Assembly (NCBI GenBank): GCA_964551545.1
Contig: CAZKCT010000012.1
Coordinates: forward strand, 1 to 45,782
Reading direction: 5' to 3'
DNA: 45,782 bases
From: Thiopontia sp964551545
GTDB lineage: Bacteria; Pseudomonadota; Gammaproteobacteria; GCF-002020875
Part shown: positions 34,710 through 43,585 of the stretch, piece after piece
How positions within the stretch are numbered: position 1 is the first letter of the stretch
Layout: each line of letters starts with the position of its first letter
Notes under the pieces: model-generated
Told to the model about the DNA's origin: nothing
Database searches by the model: none
What the model saw: only the letters and a program-made list of their open reading frames with translations
Made by a program: the position numbers and the translations under genes

Positions 34710-36513
34710 TCAATACCTCATCAATACTTGCGGCAACACGATGGCCATCAGCCACTGCATGGACCACATCCGGGCCGTTGACACAGTCTCCTGCCGCCCA
34801 CAACCAGGATTCAGAGGTGCGCCCCTGCTCGCACACCTGCAGCCGTCCCCGCTCCCACTCCAGGCGCTCTGTGAGCTGATCCCCCAGCAGTTCCGGCGCA
34901 TCCGACATCTGCCCAATCGCCTCAATCACCATCCCGGCTGGATGACACTGCTCATCCCCCTCGTCATAGTGAGGCGCGAAACGTCCTTGTTGATCAAAGA
35001 TGGAACAGACCCCCCATGTCTTCAGCGACTGCAGCTGGCCATCCGATACCACACACTCCTGTGGCCCCCGAGAGGGGCAGATCGTCACTCCCTCTTCAGC
35101 GGCCTCTCGAATCTCTTCAGGGTCCGCAAGAAAATTCTCCTCGGTCTCCAGTGCGGTCACCACGGTTTTCACCACGCCCCACTGTTTTCGCTGCAAACGG
35201 GCAACCGTACGGGCAATATCCATGGCCACATTTCCTCCACCAATCACCACGACCTCTTCCGGCACCTCGAAGCTCTCCTCCTCCGTCACTTTGCGCAGCA
35301 ACTCGACGGCAGAGCGCACCTGTGCATGATCCGACCCAGGAATCCGTGTCGAGCGCCCCAGATGGAGTCCAATCGCCAACACGACCGCATCATATTCCTG
35401 CTGCAGTTGATCCATGGAGAGCTCTTTCCCGATTTTTACTCCACAACGGATCTCCACGCCCATTGAGGTAATCACCTCAATATCCCGATCAAGCATCTCA
35501 TAGGGGAGTCGATATTCTGGAATGCCATAACGGGGCATCCCACCTGGCTGATGACGGGCCTCAAAGACCACCACCTGATGTCCTTTTCGAACCAGATCCC
35601 ACGCTGCCGTTAACCCGGCCGGTCCAGCACCCACTACAGCAACTTTTTTCCCTGTTGTACTCTCTGGCTTCTGCTCTTGAGCGATCTCCTTGACCCGCTC
35701 ATGTGCCACCCCATCCATCGCATAACGCTTGAGCCAGCGAATCGCCAACGGTGTGCCACGCACGCCAATCGAACAGGCATCTTCACAGCGGTGGGTACAG
35801 ACCCGTCCACAGACATGAGAGAAAGGGTTACTCTGATAGATCCAGCGTACCGCTTGCTCCAGATCTCCCTCATAGATGGAACGGATGTACTCTGGTGCAT
35901 CCATATGGGTCGGGCAGGCATCATGACACATCCCACATTGCACGCAACGTGAGGCCTCGGCCATTGCCTGTTCTGGGGTGAAGCCCTCAACAATCTCTTC
36001 AAAGTTATCGCCACGGATCTCCGCAGCACGCTCTCCCATGGGTTGACGCCCCAGATTCAGCAGGTCTGAGGTTTCTGTTTTCTGCCACCCTTTCCCGTGA
36101 AACTGACCATGCATTCCAGTCTCATTGGGGAGGAAAAAATAGCTATCGATCTGTTCCTGATTACAGCTATGGACATACTCCTTCGACAGACTCAATGAGC
36201 CTGTGGGACAGATATCGACACAGAGCGCACACCAACAGCAACGCCCATAATCGACTGCCGGACGCAGGTTGCGAATACCCTGTTCAGGGTCATTCGGCAG
36301 ATCAGGCACCTCAACCATGGTGATGGCCGCGTTGTCACAGATTTTCTGGCAGCTGCTACACCCCACACACTGTTGATGCTCATTCAGATGAAAACCACGG
36401 TATCCCTCTGCTGCGGAGCGCGGCTCCAGAGGCTCGGTCACTGCAGGCCGACTCAGGAAGGAGAGTGCCCGCAGAGGGCGGAGCAGGCTACCTTCATCTT
36501 TATAGTCAATCAC
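34699..36513 (-). CDS. NuoI-like ferredoxin domain fused to NfnB/GltD-like NAD(P)H oxidoreductase
   Basis: A 604-residue fusion. I start it at GTG 36513, which overlaps the upstream stop as GTGA and follows GGAGGT; a TTG at 36534 is the alternative. Residues about 40-115 form an 8Fe ferredoxin domain: C49xxC52xxC55xxxC59 and C92xxC95xxC98xxxC102, the position and role of NuoI/MbxN. Residues about 180-600 resemble NfnB/GltD: C190xxC193xxC196xxxC200, a second Cys set (235, 239, 243, 247), FAD motif GAGPAG (about 295) and a NAD(P) motif GGGNVA (about 425). No separate nuoI gene exists in the operon. It would link NAD(P)H to the membrane complex. Confidence 0.88.
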   Translation of the reverse strand: MIDYKDEGSLLRPLRALSFLSRPAVTEPLEPRSAAEGYRGFHLNEHQQCVGCSSCQKICDNAAITMVEVPDLPNDPEQGIRNLRPAVDYGRCCWCALCVDICPTGSLSLSKEYVHSCNQEQIDSYFFLPNETGMHGQFHGKGWQKTETSDLLNLGRQPMGERAAEIRGDNFEEIVEGFTPEQAMAEASRCVQCGMCHDACPTHMDAPEYIRSIYEGDLEQAVRWIYQSNPFSHVCGRVCTHRCEDACSIGVRGTPLAIRWLKRYAMDGVAHERVKEIAQEQKPESTTGKKVAVVGAGPAGLTAAWDLVRKGHQVVVFEARHQPGGMPRYGIPEYRLPYEMLDRDIEVITSMGVEIRCGVKIGKELSMDQLQQEYDAVVLAIGLHLGRSTRIPGSDHAQVRSAVELLRKVTEEESFEVPEEVVVIGGGNVAMDIARTVARLQRKQWGVVKTVVTALETEENFLADPEEIREAAEEGVTICPSRGPQECVVSDGQLQSLKTWGVCSIFDQQGRFAPHYDEGDEQCHPAGMVIEAIGQMSDAPELLGDQLTERLEWERGRLQVCEQGRTSESWLWAAGDCVNGPDVVHAVADGHRVAASIDEVLNDA

Positions 36514-37652
36514 CGATCCACCTCCGGTGGGCAAGCATCGAGCGAGAACATGGTCTGTGCCACATCCTCAATTCGACCGCCGGTGACCAACGCTTCCAGC
36601 ACCTGCACGGCATGCATCGCCGAAGGGCCACGCACATGTACACGGCATGGCTTCTCACTACCATCAGAGACCACAAAATAACCCAGCTCCCCCTTGGAAG
36701 ACTCGACTCGCGCATAGCTCTCCCCAGCCGGCACTCGCCATGCCAGCGGATTGGGAATCGGGCTTCGAATGGGTCCTCCAATATCAGGTAGCGCCTCCAC
36801 TACCTGACGCACAATATGAATACTCTCGATCAGCTCACCACGCCGCACCAATGTGCGCGCCCAGGCGTCTCCGGCATCCTCAAGCGGAATCTCAAACGCA
36901 AGCTGGTCATAGACCAGATAAGGATCATCACGACGCACATCAAACGGTAGCCCACAGGCCCGCAGATTAGGGCCCGTGACCCCATACTCCAGCGCAAAAA
37001 CCTGATCCATTGCCCCAACCCCTTTGGCTCGCTTGACGAAAACCCGGTTGGTAAAGAGCAGGTTGTCATAATCGGGCAGCCGCGATTCGATGTAATCCAT
37101 CGTCTCCGTAACCCGTTGCAGAAAACCATCCGGTAGCTCACGCCGTACCCCACCAGGCAGATTGTAGATGCTATAGATACGCCCACCGGTGAACGCCTCA
37201 AACAGATCAAGAATCAGGTCGCGGTCAGCCACGCCCCAAAACATCGGGCTATACATACCAGTCGTCGCCGCATGCCCACCAAAGGTAAAGAGGTGGGCCG
37301 CGATTCTCGATAACTCCAGCTGCAGCACACGAATCCACTGCGCCCGCTCCGGCACCTCAATATTGGCAATCTGTTCCACCGCCATCGAGTAGCAGACCTC
37401 CATCGGCGAGGGGTCTGGTACACAAATCCGCGGCACCAGCGCAATATTCTGGATCCACAACCGCTGCTCCATCAATTTCTCAAAACCACGATGGAGATAA
37501 CCGCCATCAGCATGGGCACGGACGACCGTATCCCCTTCAACCCGCACCTGTAGTGCGTAATTCCCCTCAATACCGGGATGGTTGGGACCAAAGTTGAGCT
37601 CGAACTCATGGCTCGGTGGGTGGTTAATCTGTTGGTAGTTCTCGGCGCGCAT
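36510..37652 (-). CDS. NuoD/hydrogenase-4-type large subunit with half-lost CxxC motifs
   Basis: A 380-residue 49-kDa/large-subunit homologue (NFGPNHPGIEG, YLHRGFEKLME, C-terminal PPEVDR). It is not a [NiFe] hydrogenase: the first motif reads RIC77VPD80, the second DAC374PPE377, so only one Cys of each CxxC remains. It also lacks the complex I quinone ligands: the His of the HPxxHG loop is Glu29 and the Tyr after the first motif is Val78. The active site should therefore act on something else. Follows nuoC-like gene by 3 bases. Confidence 0.88.
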   Translation of the reverse strand: MRAENYQQINHPPSHEFELNFGPNHPGIEGNYALQVRVEGDTVVRAHADGGYLHRGFEKLMEQRLWIQNIALVPRICVPDPSPMEVCYSMAVEQIANIEVPERAQWIRVLQLELSRIAAHLFTFGGHAATTGMYSPMFWGVADRDLILDLFEAFTGGRIYSIYNLPGGVRRELPDGFLQRVTETMDYIESRLPDYDNLLFTNRVFVKRAKGVGAMDQVFALEYGVTGPNLRACGLPFDVRRDDPYLVYDQLAFEIPLEDAGDAWARTLVRRGELIESIHIVRQVVEALPDIGGPIRSPIPNPLAWRVPAGESYARVESSKGELGYFVVSDGSEKPCRVHVRGPSAMHAVQVLEALVTGGRIEDVAQTMFSLDACPPEVDR

Positions 37653-37655
37653 CGA

Positions 37656-38306
37656 CTACTCCTGATCCTTTCGGCTACGGTGAACCAAATCTCCGCTCCA
37701 GTGCGGCTGTCCGGTTTCCGGGCGCTGACTGAAGCGCTGTTCGCTCGGCGGGATCACCACACCGCCACCGGCTGCGACAATCTCTTGCAGCCATTCAGGG
37801 TTGTACTGCTGCCAATCAAACATCTCTCCGACAAAGGCCTCGCTATCAAACTCTTTGCGCATTGGCGGCGGCCCATTCCACTCCGTAAGAATAAATTTCT
37901 CCATGTCTGGCGCCCCTTCGAAGTAGAGCCCATACATCTCATGGATATCACGTTCGAAGAAACCGGCAGGACGGTAGAGGTCATAGATCGACTGAAAACG
38001 ACTCAACACTCGATCCACTCGAATGTGAACAGAGAGCAGCTGATTTTGCTCATAGGACCAGAGGTGATAGACCAGTTCGAACGCCCCCTCATCAATCCAG
38101 TCCACACAGGAAATTGCGGAGAGGTGCACAAAACCCATCTCCCCTTTGGCTGCCTCCAGCAGAGTTGTCAACTCCTCTGCGGGAAGATCGACCCGGTTAC
38201 GACGCGTCTGCAGATTGGAGCGGGCAATCTCCATCCCCTCAATTCGTTTACAGAGTTGCTCCAACCATGGAGTGAAGGCATCAATAACTGGCATCGATTG
38301 ATTCAT
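37656..38306 (-). CDS. NuoC-like (30 kDa) subunit of complex-I-related complex
   Basis: A 216-residue NuoC/HycE-N-like protein. The family core is ERDIHEMYGLYFEGAPDMEK followed by TEWNGPPPMRKEFD. It holds the peripheral arm together next to the NuoD and NuoB subunits. The ATG overlaps the nuoB-like stop as ATGA. It is separate from the NuoD-like subunit, as in Mbx complexes, whereas enterobacterial complex I has a NuoCD fusion. Confidence 0.9.
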   Translation of the reverse strand: MNQSMPVIDAFTPWLEQLCKRIEGMEIARSNLQTRRNRVDLPAEELTTLLEAAKGEMGFVHLSAISCVDWIDEGAFELVYHLWSYEQNQLLSVHIRVDRVLSRFQSIYDLYRPAGFFERDIHEMYGLYFEGAPDMEKFILTEWNGPPPMRKEFDSEAFVGEMFDWQQYNPEWLQEIVAAGGGVVIPPSEQRFSQRPETGQPHWSGDLVHRSRKDQE

Positions 38307-38962
38307 GGCAACTCCTCCAGAGGGCGCAACGGGTGCTGTACCTGCTGCAACAGTTCGGTATGTTTTCCTCGGGTACCTGGCCCCACCAGCCCATAGTGCT
38401 CTGCCTCACCGATCACATCGACTGGCGTCTGCCACTGCTCCCCGAACAGGTGTTGCTGATTTCCCAGGTAGTAATCATAGTTCTGGTAATACTCTTTCCA
38501 GCTATTGGCCTCTCCCGACTCAATCTTCTTCATCAACTCGCGCAAACCGGCAATCACCGCCTCCGGGCGCGGCATACAACCAGCAATATAGAGATCAACC
38601 GGCATATATTCGTCAAGCCGCTTGGCCGTCGCATAACTCTGCCAATACATCCCACCATTGACAGTACAGGAGCAGATACCAATCACATACTTGGGCGACC
38701 CCATCTGCTCATAGGTCAGCATCACTCGCTTCAACGTCTTGATGGAGACATAACCAGTAATCAACAGAATATCCGCCTGACGCGGCGTCACCATTGGGGA
38801 GACTCCGAGCCGCTCCATATCAAAGCGGGAGGTCATGACGGGTGGAAGCTCGATGGCTCCACAGCCGGTGCAGTAGTGGAGAATGAAGAGGGAGCGGGCA
38901 CGCGCAAAATTACTTAGCTCATCAAACACCCGTGACACCAGATTTCCATGTTCAGAGTACAA
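38303..38962 (-). CDS. NuoB-like (PSST) subunit with CxxC-type proximal cluster site
   Basis: A 219-residue small subunit carrying the proximal [4Fe-4S] cluster. The ligands are Cys31 and Cys34 (YCTGCGAIE), Cys99 (CTVNGGMYW) and Cys129 (AGCMPRPE). The first pair is CxxC, as in group 4 hydrogenases; complex I NuoB has adjacent CC. An additional Cys97 is present. The C-terminal 60 residues are an extension. The start is TTG at 38962, 11 bases inside the nuoH-like gene; a GTG eight codons further in is an alternative. Confidence 0.9.
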   Translation of the reverse strand: MYSEHGNLVSRVFDELSNFARARSLFILHYCTGCGAIELPPVMTSRFDMERLGVSPMVTPRQADILLITGYVSIKTLKRVMLTYEQMGSPKYVIGICSCTVNGGMYWQSYATAKRLDEYMPVDLYIAGCMPRPEAVIAGLRELMKKIESGEANSWKEYYQNYDYYLGNQQHLFGEQWQTPVDVIGEAEHYGLVGPGTRGKHTELLQQVQHPLRPLEELP

Positions 38963-39848
38963 AAGCCACCCCCAATAGTCCGATCATTACCGGCCATTTC
39001 CACATCAGTCGCACCACATCCTCAGTTCGATAACGGGGAAAGAGATAAGCGATAGAGAGCGGAATCGTCAACACCAGGAAGCTCTTCAGCAGCAGGTCGA
39101 TCCACCCGGTTCCACCGCCGAGAAAGAGAGAGGTATAGAGCACGGAGGCGGTATAGAACTGGAAGGACTGCATCACAAAGAGACCGCCTAGATATTTACC
39201 CCCCATCTCCACCATTGGTCCAGTCGCGATCTCCGCAGGTGCCACATAGATCTCAAACGGGTGCTTTCCAAGCAGCCCCTGCAAAGCAATCAGGCCCGCA
39301 AGCGCCAACAGCGGATACTCCACAATCCCCCAGCTACTGACTCCTCCCTGCTGCTGTGTAGAGATAATCTCCACCAGATTCGCACTCCCCGCATGGTAGG
39401 CGACACCAAAAACAACTATCACAAAGGGGATGTCATAAGCCAACATTGCTGTCAGTGCACGAGAGATGCCGATGGAACCATTGGGGTTGGCACACTGCCC
39501 TACGCCCAGCGCCAATCCAAGCGAAGGGATCATCATCATATAAGCGAGCGCAATCACTCCACCATAGCCAGCAACACCATCCATTCCAGGGACCGGCAGT
39601 AGCATCTCGGCGGCGATATAGCCCCCCATGGCCATCACAATTCCAATATCGTGCATGTAACCATGTGAGACCTGGGTCTCTTTGCTAAACAGCTTGATCA
39701 CATCATAGAGCGGCTGCAACAGCGGCGGTCCAACACGACGTTGAATCCTTGCCCCCAGTCGGCGCATCCACAACACCATTCCCAGCCCCACCACAAATGC
39801 GATCAGTGGCATCAGCGTCAACTCAATGACCCAGTCCATCCAGCTCAT
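38952..39848 (-). CDS. NuoH-like membrane subunit
   Basis: A 298-residue protein with about eight membrane segments, homologous to NuoH/HyfC/MbxM. RRVGPPLLQPLYDVIKLFSKE is the diagnostic first loop. A second acidic loop contains PFEIYVAPAEIATGPMVEMGG. It joins the peripheral arm to the ion-pumping arm. The ATG at 39848 overlaps the upstream stop as ATGA; this is preferred over a start at 39866. Confidence 0.92.
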   Translation of the reverse strand: MSWMDWVIELTLMPLIAFVVGLGMVLWMRRLGARIQRRVGPPLLQPLYDVIKLFSKETQVSHGYMHDIGIVMAMGGYIAAEMLLPVPGMDGVAGYGGVIALAYMMMIPSLGLALGVGQCANPNGSIGISRALTAMLAYDIPFVIVVFGVAYHAGSANLVEIISTQQQGGVSSWGIVEYPLLALAGLIALQGLLGKHPFEIYVAPAEIATGPMVEMGGKYLGGLFVMQSFQFYTASVLYTSLFLGGGTGWIDLLLKSFLVLTIPLSIAYLFPRYRTEDVVRLMWKWPVMIGLLGVAFVL

Positions 39849-41713
39849 TGTCCAGCCCCCCACCAAAGGAGCAGCACGACAATCAATAGTGGCGTCTGCA
39901 CCAGACGGACACTGCCAAACAGCCCTGCAGACAGATCCGATAACAGCTCAACCACTCGAATCAGTGCGGACTCCATGCGCTGAAAGAGGCCACGATACCA
40001 GGGCAGAATCAGATGCATCAGCCCCGCATAGAAGTTATTGCTGTAGTGGTAGTGGTTGGAGGCGTGTAGAAAATGCCCTCCAGCGTAGTTATCAAACGGA
40101 TGAATCCGACGGCTACGGCCTGCACGATAGAAGATCAATGCGCCGATCGCAAAGCTCCCCAAAAGAATCGCCGTCAACACGCGCATATCGAAGTTACCAC
40201 TCGCGGTCATCACCCCGCCCATATGGTAGTCCGGCATCGATAGGCCCACTGCTGCAACCGCTTCGGCAACCCACTGTAGAGGAACTCCAGGGAATACGCC
40301 GGTCACAAAGATCACCAGAGAGAGCAGTAACATCGGCAACAACATGCTCCACTCGACCTCTTTCACCGCATGGTGCTCCAGACGCAAGGTTCCAAGGAAG
40401 GTATTGTGAATCAGCTTGTAGACAGAGAGGATCGTGCCTAGCGTACCAATCACGGCCCCCACAAAGAGCAGTAGCTCCCCCTGCTCCAGCAGGGAACGGT
40501 AGATCAACATTTTCGAGACAAAGCCATTCATCGGCGGCAACCCAGCGAGTCCGATAATGCCCACCAACATGGTCACAAAGGTAAGCGGCATCCTTACAAT
40601 CAGTCCGCCCAGCTGATTCAGATCAGAGGTACCGGTTCGATAGATCACTGCCGTCACTGCAAAGAACAGGGCCGCCTGATAGGTTGCATGGTTGAAAACA
40701 TGGAGCATGCCGCCCGCCACACCGAGAGGCTCCATCATCACAATCCCCAGCAACATATATCCGCCCTGACCAATGCCGTGCCAAGCCAACAGCTCTCGCG
40801 CATCATTCTGTCGCATCGCGGTAAAGGTTGGGAAGACAATCGTCGCCACAGCGACCCAAGCCAGCACCGTCTGTGGCGTCACGCCCAGCCACTCCAGATT
40901 CAGCCACGCCCCCCCGGACAGCTTGAATAGCACCACCACCATGGCAAACAGCCCAAGGCGAGAAGAGATTGCACCAAGAAAAGCCGATCCCGGCCCTGGT
41001 GTCTCTGCATAGGCAGGTGCCTGCCAGAGGTGGAATGGCAGCAACCCCATCTTGATTCCAAAACCACTCACGACCAACAGCAACAACAGGCCACTCTGCG
41101 GCTCAGAGAAGGCTGTCACCGACTCCCTGACCAGATCAAACTGCAGCGTTCCCAGATGAACTGCAATCATTGAGATCGCCGCAAAAATCATCATCGCACC
41201 AGACATGGCATAGATCAGATAGCGAATCGCCGCTTGCAGAGCAACGCCACCAGCCAGCGTCATCATCAAGAAGGCCGACCAGCTCGCCAGCTCCCAACCA
41301 ATAAAGAGGGAGAGTAGATCTCCAGAGGAGAGTAGTAGCAGCATCGTTGCATTATTGATTGCCAGAGAAAAATGGAGCATCCGCAGACTTTTACCCTGCG
41401 CCCTGTAGTGTTCTCCCCACTCCCCCGCCATATAGAGCGATGCAAACAGTGCCGCAGCAACCGTAATCAGAGAGAAATAGAGCCCCATTCCATCCATGCT
41501 CCAGTGCATGGGATACTCCAGTAGCGTCAACTGCAGAGAGGCCTCTCGCACGACTTCAGGAAGGCTCATTCCCCCCAACAGAGAAAGCTGCAGCAGATAG
41601 AGCAGTGCCATCCCCCAGCTACCGGAACGACTGCGCGGTAGCAGCAACGCAACCACCGCCGTTGTCACTGCGACAACCCAGAGATGATCGAGCAACGTCC
41701 AGGTCGAAATCAT
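39845..41713 (-). CDS. Second antiporter-like subunit (NuoL/MrpD/HyfB family, MbxH'-like)
   Basis: A 622-residue protein with about 14 membrane segments plus a C-terminal extension (about 540-622) containing HPFDNYAGGHF. Conserved pump residues include Glu141 (GWELASW) and Lys221 (GFGIKMGLLPFHLW). The usual Lys of the NHxxxKA motif is replaced by Gln346 (NHATYQAALFF). The paralogous MrpD next door keeps this Lys. It corresponds to MbxH' of the archaeal Mbx order. Start overlaps the mrpD stop as ATGA. Confidence 0.88.
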   Translation of the reverse strand: MISTWTLLDHLWVVAVTTAVVALLLPRSRSGSWGMALLYLLQLSLLGGMSLPEVVREASLQLTLLEYPMHWSMDGMGLYFSLITVAAALFASLYMAGEWGEHYRAQGKSLRMLHFSLAINNATMLLLLSSGDLLSLFIGWELASWSAFLMMTLAGGVALQAAIRYLIYAMSGAMMIFAAISMIAVHLGTLQFDLVRESVTAFSEPQSGLLLLLVVSGFGIKMGLLPFHLWQAPAYAETPGPGSAFLGAISSRLGLFAMVVVLFKLSGGAWLNLEWLGVTPQTVLAWVAVATIVFPTFTAMRQNDARELLAWHGIGQGGYMLLGIVMMEPLGVAGGMLHVFNHATYQAALFFAVTAVIYRTGTSDLNQLGGLIVRMPLTFVTMLVGIIGLAGLPPMNGFVSKMLIYRSLLEQGELLLFVGAVIGTLGTILSVYKLIHNTFLGTLRLEHHAVKEVEWSMLLPMLLLSLVIFVTGVFPGVPLQWVAEAVAAVGLSMPDYHMGGVMTASGNFDMRVLTAILLGSFAIGALIFYRAGRSRRIHPFDNYAGGHFLHASNHYHYSNNFYAGLMHLILPWYRGLFQRMESALIRVVELLSDLSAGLFGSVRLVQTPLLIVVLLLWWGAGQ

Positions 41714-43143
41714 TGTTTCTCTCCAAGCACGGTAGCGATCAACTGTCCTCGATCTGCGGCCTGAACAGCCACTTGCTCAACTTTGTCTGCAACCTCCTGA
41801 ATCTGAACCGTGGTCCACAATAGCAACAGTGCCAATATAGCGCTGACTGCTGTGGCATCGATCCAGGATCGCTGCGCTCCATCAACCGCAACTGGCGCTA
41901 CCATTGCCCCCTGTTGATACTGCTGAACCACCCGAAACAGGTAACTGGCCTCAACCACTGTCACAATCAAAAACAGTACGAGCGCAAGATGGTTCTCCCA
42001 CCCACCGACACTCCACAAACCATTCAACAGAGAGAATTTTGCCCAGAATCCAGGAAGCGGTGGAACGCCAACAAGGGAGAGCGAGAAGAGAATAAACAGC
42101 GCAATGCCCCAACGCCCGAACCGGTCTTCGGTCAGCAGGAACAGTCCCGCCTTAACCAGTAGATGGTGCAGAGAGAGCACAATGCCGACAAACAGCCCAA
42201 CCTCCAGCGAGAGAGAGAATGCAATCAGAATCATCCCCAGCTGGCCGATGGAAGAGAACGAAAGCATGCGCCGCAAGTCGCGGCTACGCCATGCAGCAAA
42301 CTCTCCGGAGGCAACGCCCAATATCCCTAACCAGAGTAGCGCCTGGGCCGCCTCTGGCTGCGGAAAGAGCAGCAGTACAACTCTCAGGATCACCAATACT
42401 GCCAATTTTGAGATCACTCCAGCTAACAGCGCCGACAAGCGTGGAGAGATCACGCCATAAACCTCTGGCACCCAGCCATTCACTCCAAACAGCTCCGCCT
42501 TGACGCCAAAACCGACCAACATCAACAGAAAAGCGGCCAGTGGCAGTTCAACGGTTCCCAGACTGACCAGTTGCGCAAGATGAGCAAGATTGAGCGTTCC
42601 CGTCTGATGGTAGATGAGCGCAATCCCCGACAGGATCAGTACCGCACCCAACCCACTCAGAATCAGATAGCGAAAACTGGCCGTTGCCGCTGCACGACTC
42701 TTATTGATTGCAACCAGGCCGAAGGTGGCTACTGCCAGTAGCTCATAAAAAACATACAGATTGAACAGATCCCCAGAGAGAACCATGCCTGTGGCGGATG
42801 CTGCCAACAGCAACATCAACACCTGCTGACGGATAGAGTGGCTGGGTGGCCACAGCAGGAGCAACGAGAACTGCAGTGCAACCAGCAATCCCCAAGAGAG
42901 ACCATCCAGATAGAAGTTGATGCCCATTGGGACCACAAAACCACCCATCACCATCGAAATCGGCTGTTGAGATAAGCTCTCCCCCAACATGGCACTCAGT
43001 GCCAATGTCGCCATAATGGTCGCTGGAGCAATCCAGTAGACCCGGCGTTGCCTTTCTGAACCCGCCACCATAGAAAGCGGCTGCAGCAGAAAGGCAGCCA
43101 GTAATGGCAGTGCAACCAACAGAGCGATCCACTCAGCGCGCAT
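41710..43143 (-). CDS. mrpD: MrpD-like Na+/H+ antiporter subunit
   Basis: A 477-residue proton-channel-family protein with about 14 membrane segments. Key residues are all present: Glu134 (VFYELLAVATFG), Lys215 (GFGVKAELFGVNGWV) and Lys331 (HHLLVKAGLFLL). I start it at ATG 43143, behind GAGGAGG; a longer frame from 43218 adds 25 hydrophilic residues inside mrpC. It is the first of two antiporter-like subunits in the operon. Confidence 0.92.
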   Translation of the reverse strand: MRAEWIALLVALPLLAAFLLQPLSMVAGSERQRRVYWIAPATIMATLALSAMLGESLSQQPISMVMGGFVVPMGINFYLDGLSWGLLVALQFSLLLLWPPSHSIRQQVLMLLLAASATGMVLSGDLFNLYVFYELLAVATFGLVAINKSRAAATASFRYLILSGLGAVLILSGIALIYHQTGTLNLAHLAQLVSLGTVELPLAAFLLMLVGFGVKAELFGVNGWVPEVYGVISPRLSALLAGVISKLAVLVILRVVLLLFPQPEAAQALLWLGILGVASGEFAAWRSRDLRRMLSFSSIGQLGMILIAFSLSLEVGLFVGIVLSLHHLLVKAGLFLLTEDRFGRWGIALFILFSLSLVGVPPLPGFWAKFSLLNGLWSVGGWENHLALVLFLIVTVVEASYLFRVVQQYQQGAMVAPVAVDGAQRSWIDATAVSAILALLLLWTTVQIQEVADKVEQVAVQAADRGQLIATVLGEKQ

Positions 43144-43585
43144 CAGTTGCCTCCTCAACAGAGGGGTGTAGCGGACGCTCTCCAACCGGTGCATGGGGCG
43201 AGCGTTCACTATCAACACCCAACGTTCGATCCAACGCTACCTCCATCTGCTCCGTCACCGGATGACGCTGCAAGGTGCCACTCTGCTGTCGAATCCGAAT
43301 CAACAATGAAATGGCCAGTGCCTGAATTCCAACACCAATCACGATCGCCGTCAGCACCATCGCCTGCGGCAGTGGATCAACCATCTGCGCAGGAAAACTT
43401 CCGTTCACCCAGATCGGTGCCTCGGCACCAAATCGATACCCCGAAAGCACCAGCAGAAGGTTGGCCCCAGCCTCGGCAATCACCAGTGCCAATACGACAC
43501 GAAACAGGTGACGAGAGAGCACCAGACCGGCTATCCCGATAACCAGCAACCCCACTGCGCCCATATAGAGTAGAGCCTCCATCAC
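43133..43585 (-). CDS. mrpC: MrpC/NuoK-like antiporter subunit
   Basis: A 150-residue protein with three membrane segments. AEAGANLLLVLSGYRFG and PLPQAMVLTAIVIGVGIQAL are typical of MrpC/MnhC. A hydrophilic C-terminal tail of about 45 residues is longer than usual. The ATG overlaps the mrpB stop by four bases. Confidence 0.92.
   Translation of the reverse strand: MMEALLYMGAVGLLVIGIAGLVLSRHLFRVVLALVIAEAGANLLLVLSGYRFGAEAPIWVNGSFPAQMVDPLPQAMVLTAIVIGVGIQALAISLLIRIRQQSGTLQRHPVTEQMEVALDRTLGVDSERSPHAPVGERPLHPSVEEATDAR

Noticed and set aside
34699..36513. Glutamate synthase small subunit (GltD)
   Set aside because: The C-terminal part resembles GltD, but an N-terminal 8Fe ferredoxin domain is added, no gltB is nearby, and the gene is embedded in the respiratory operon.
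36510..38962. Calling the NuoB/NuoD-like pair a group 4 [NiFe] hydrogenase
   Set aside because: The large subunit has only one Cys in each of the two nickel-binding motifs (CxxD and CxxE), so it cannot coordinate the metal centre; no hydrogenase maturation genes are present in the window.
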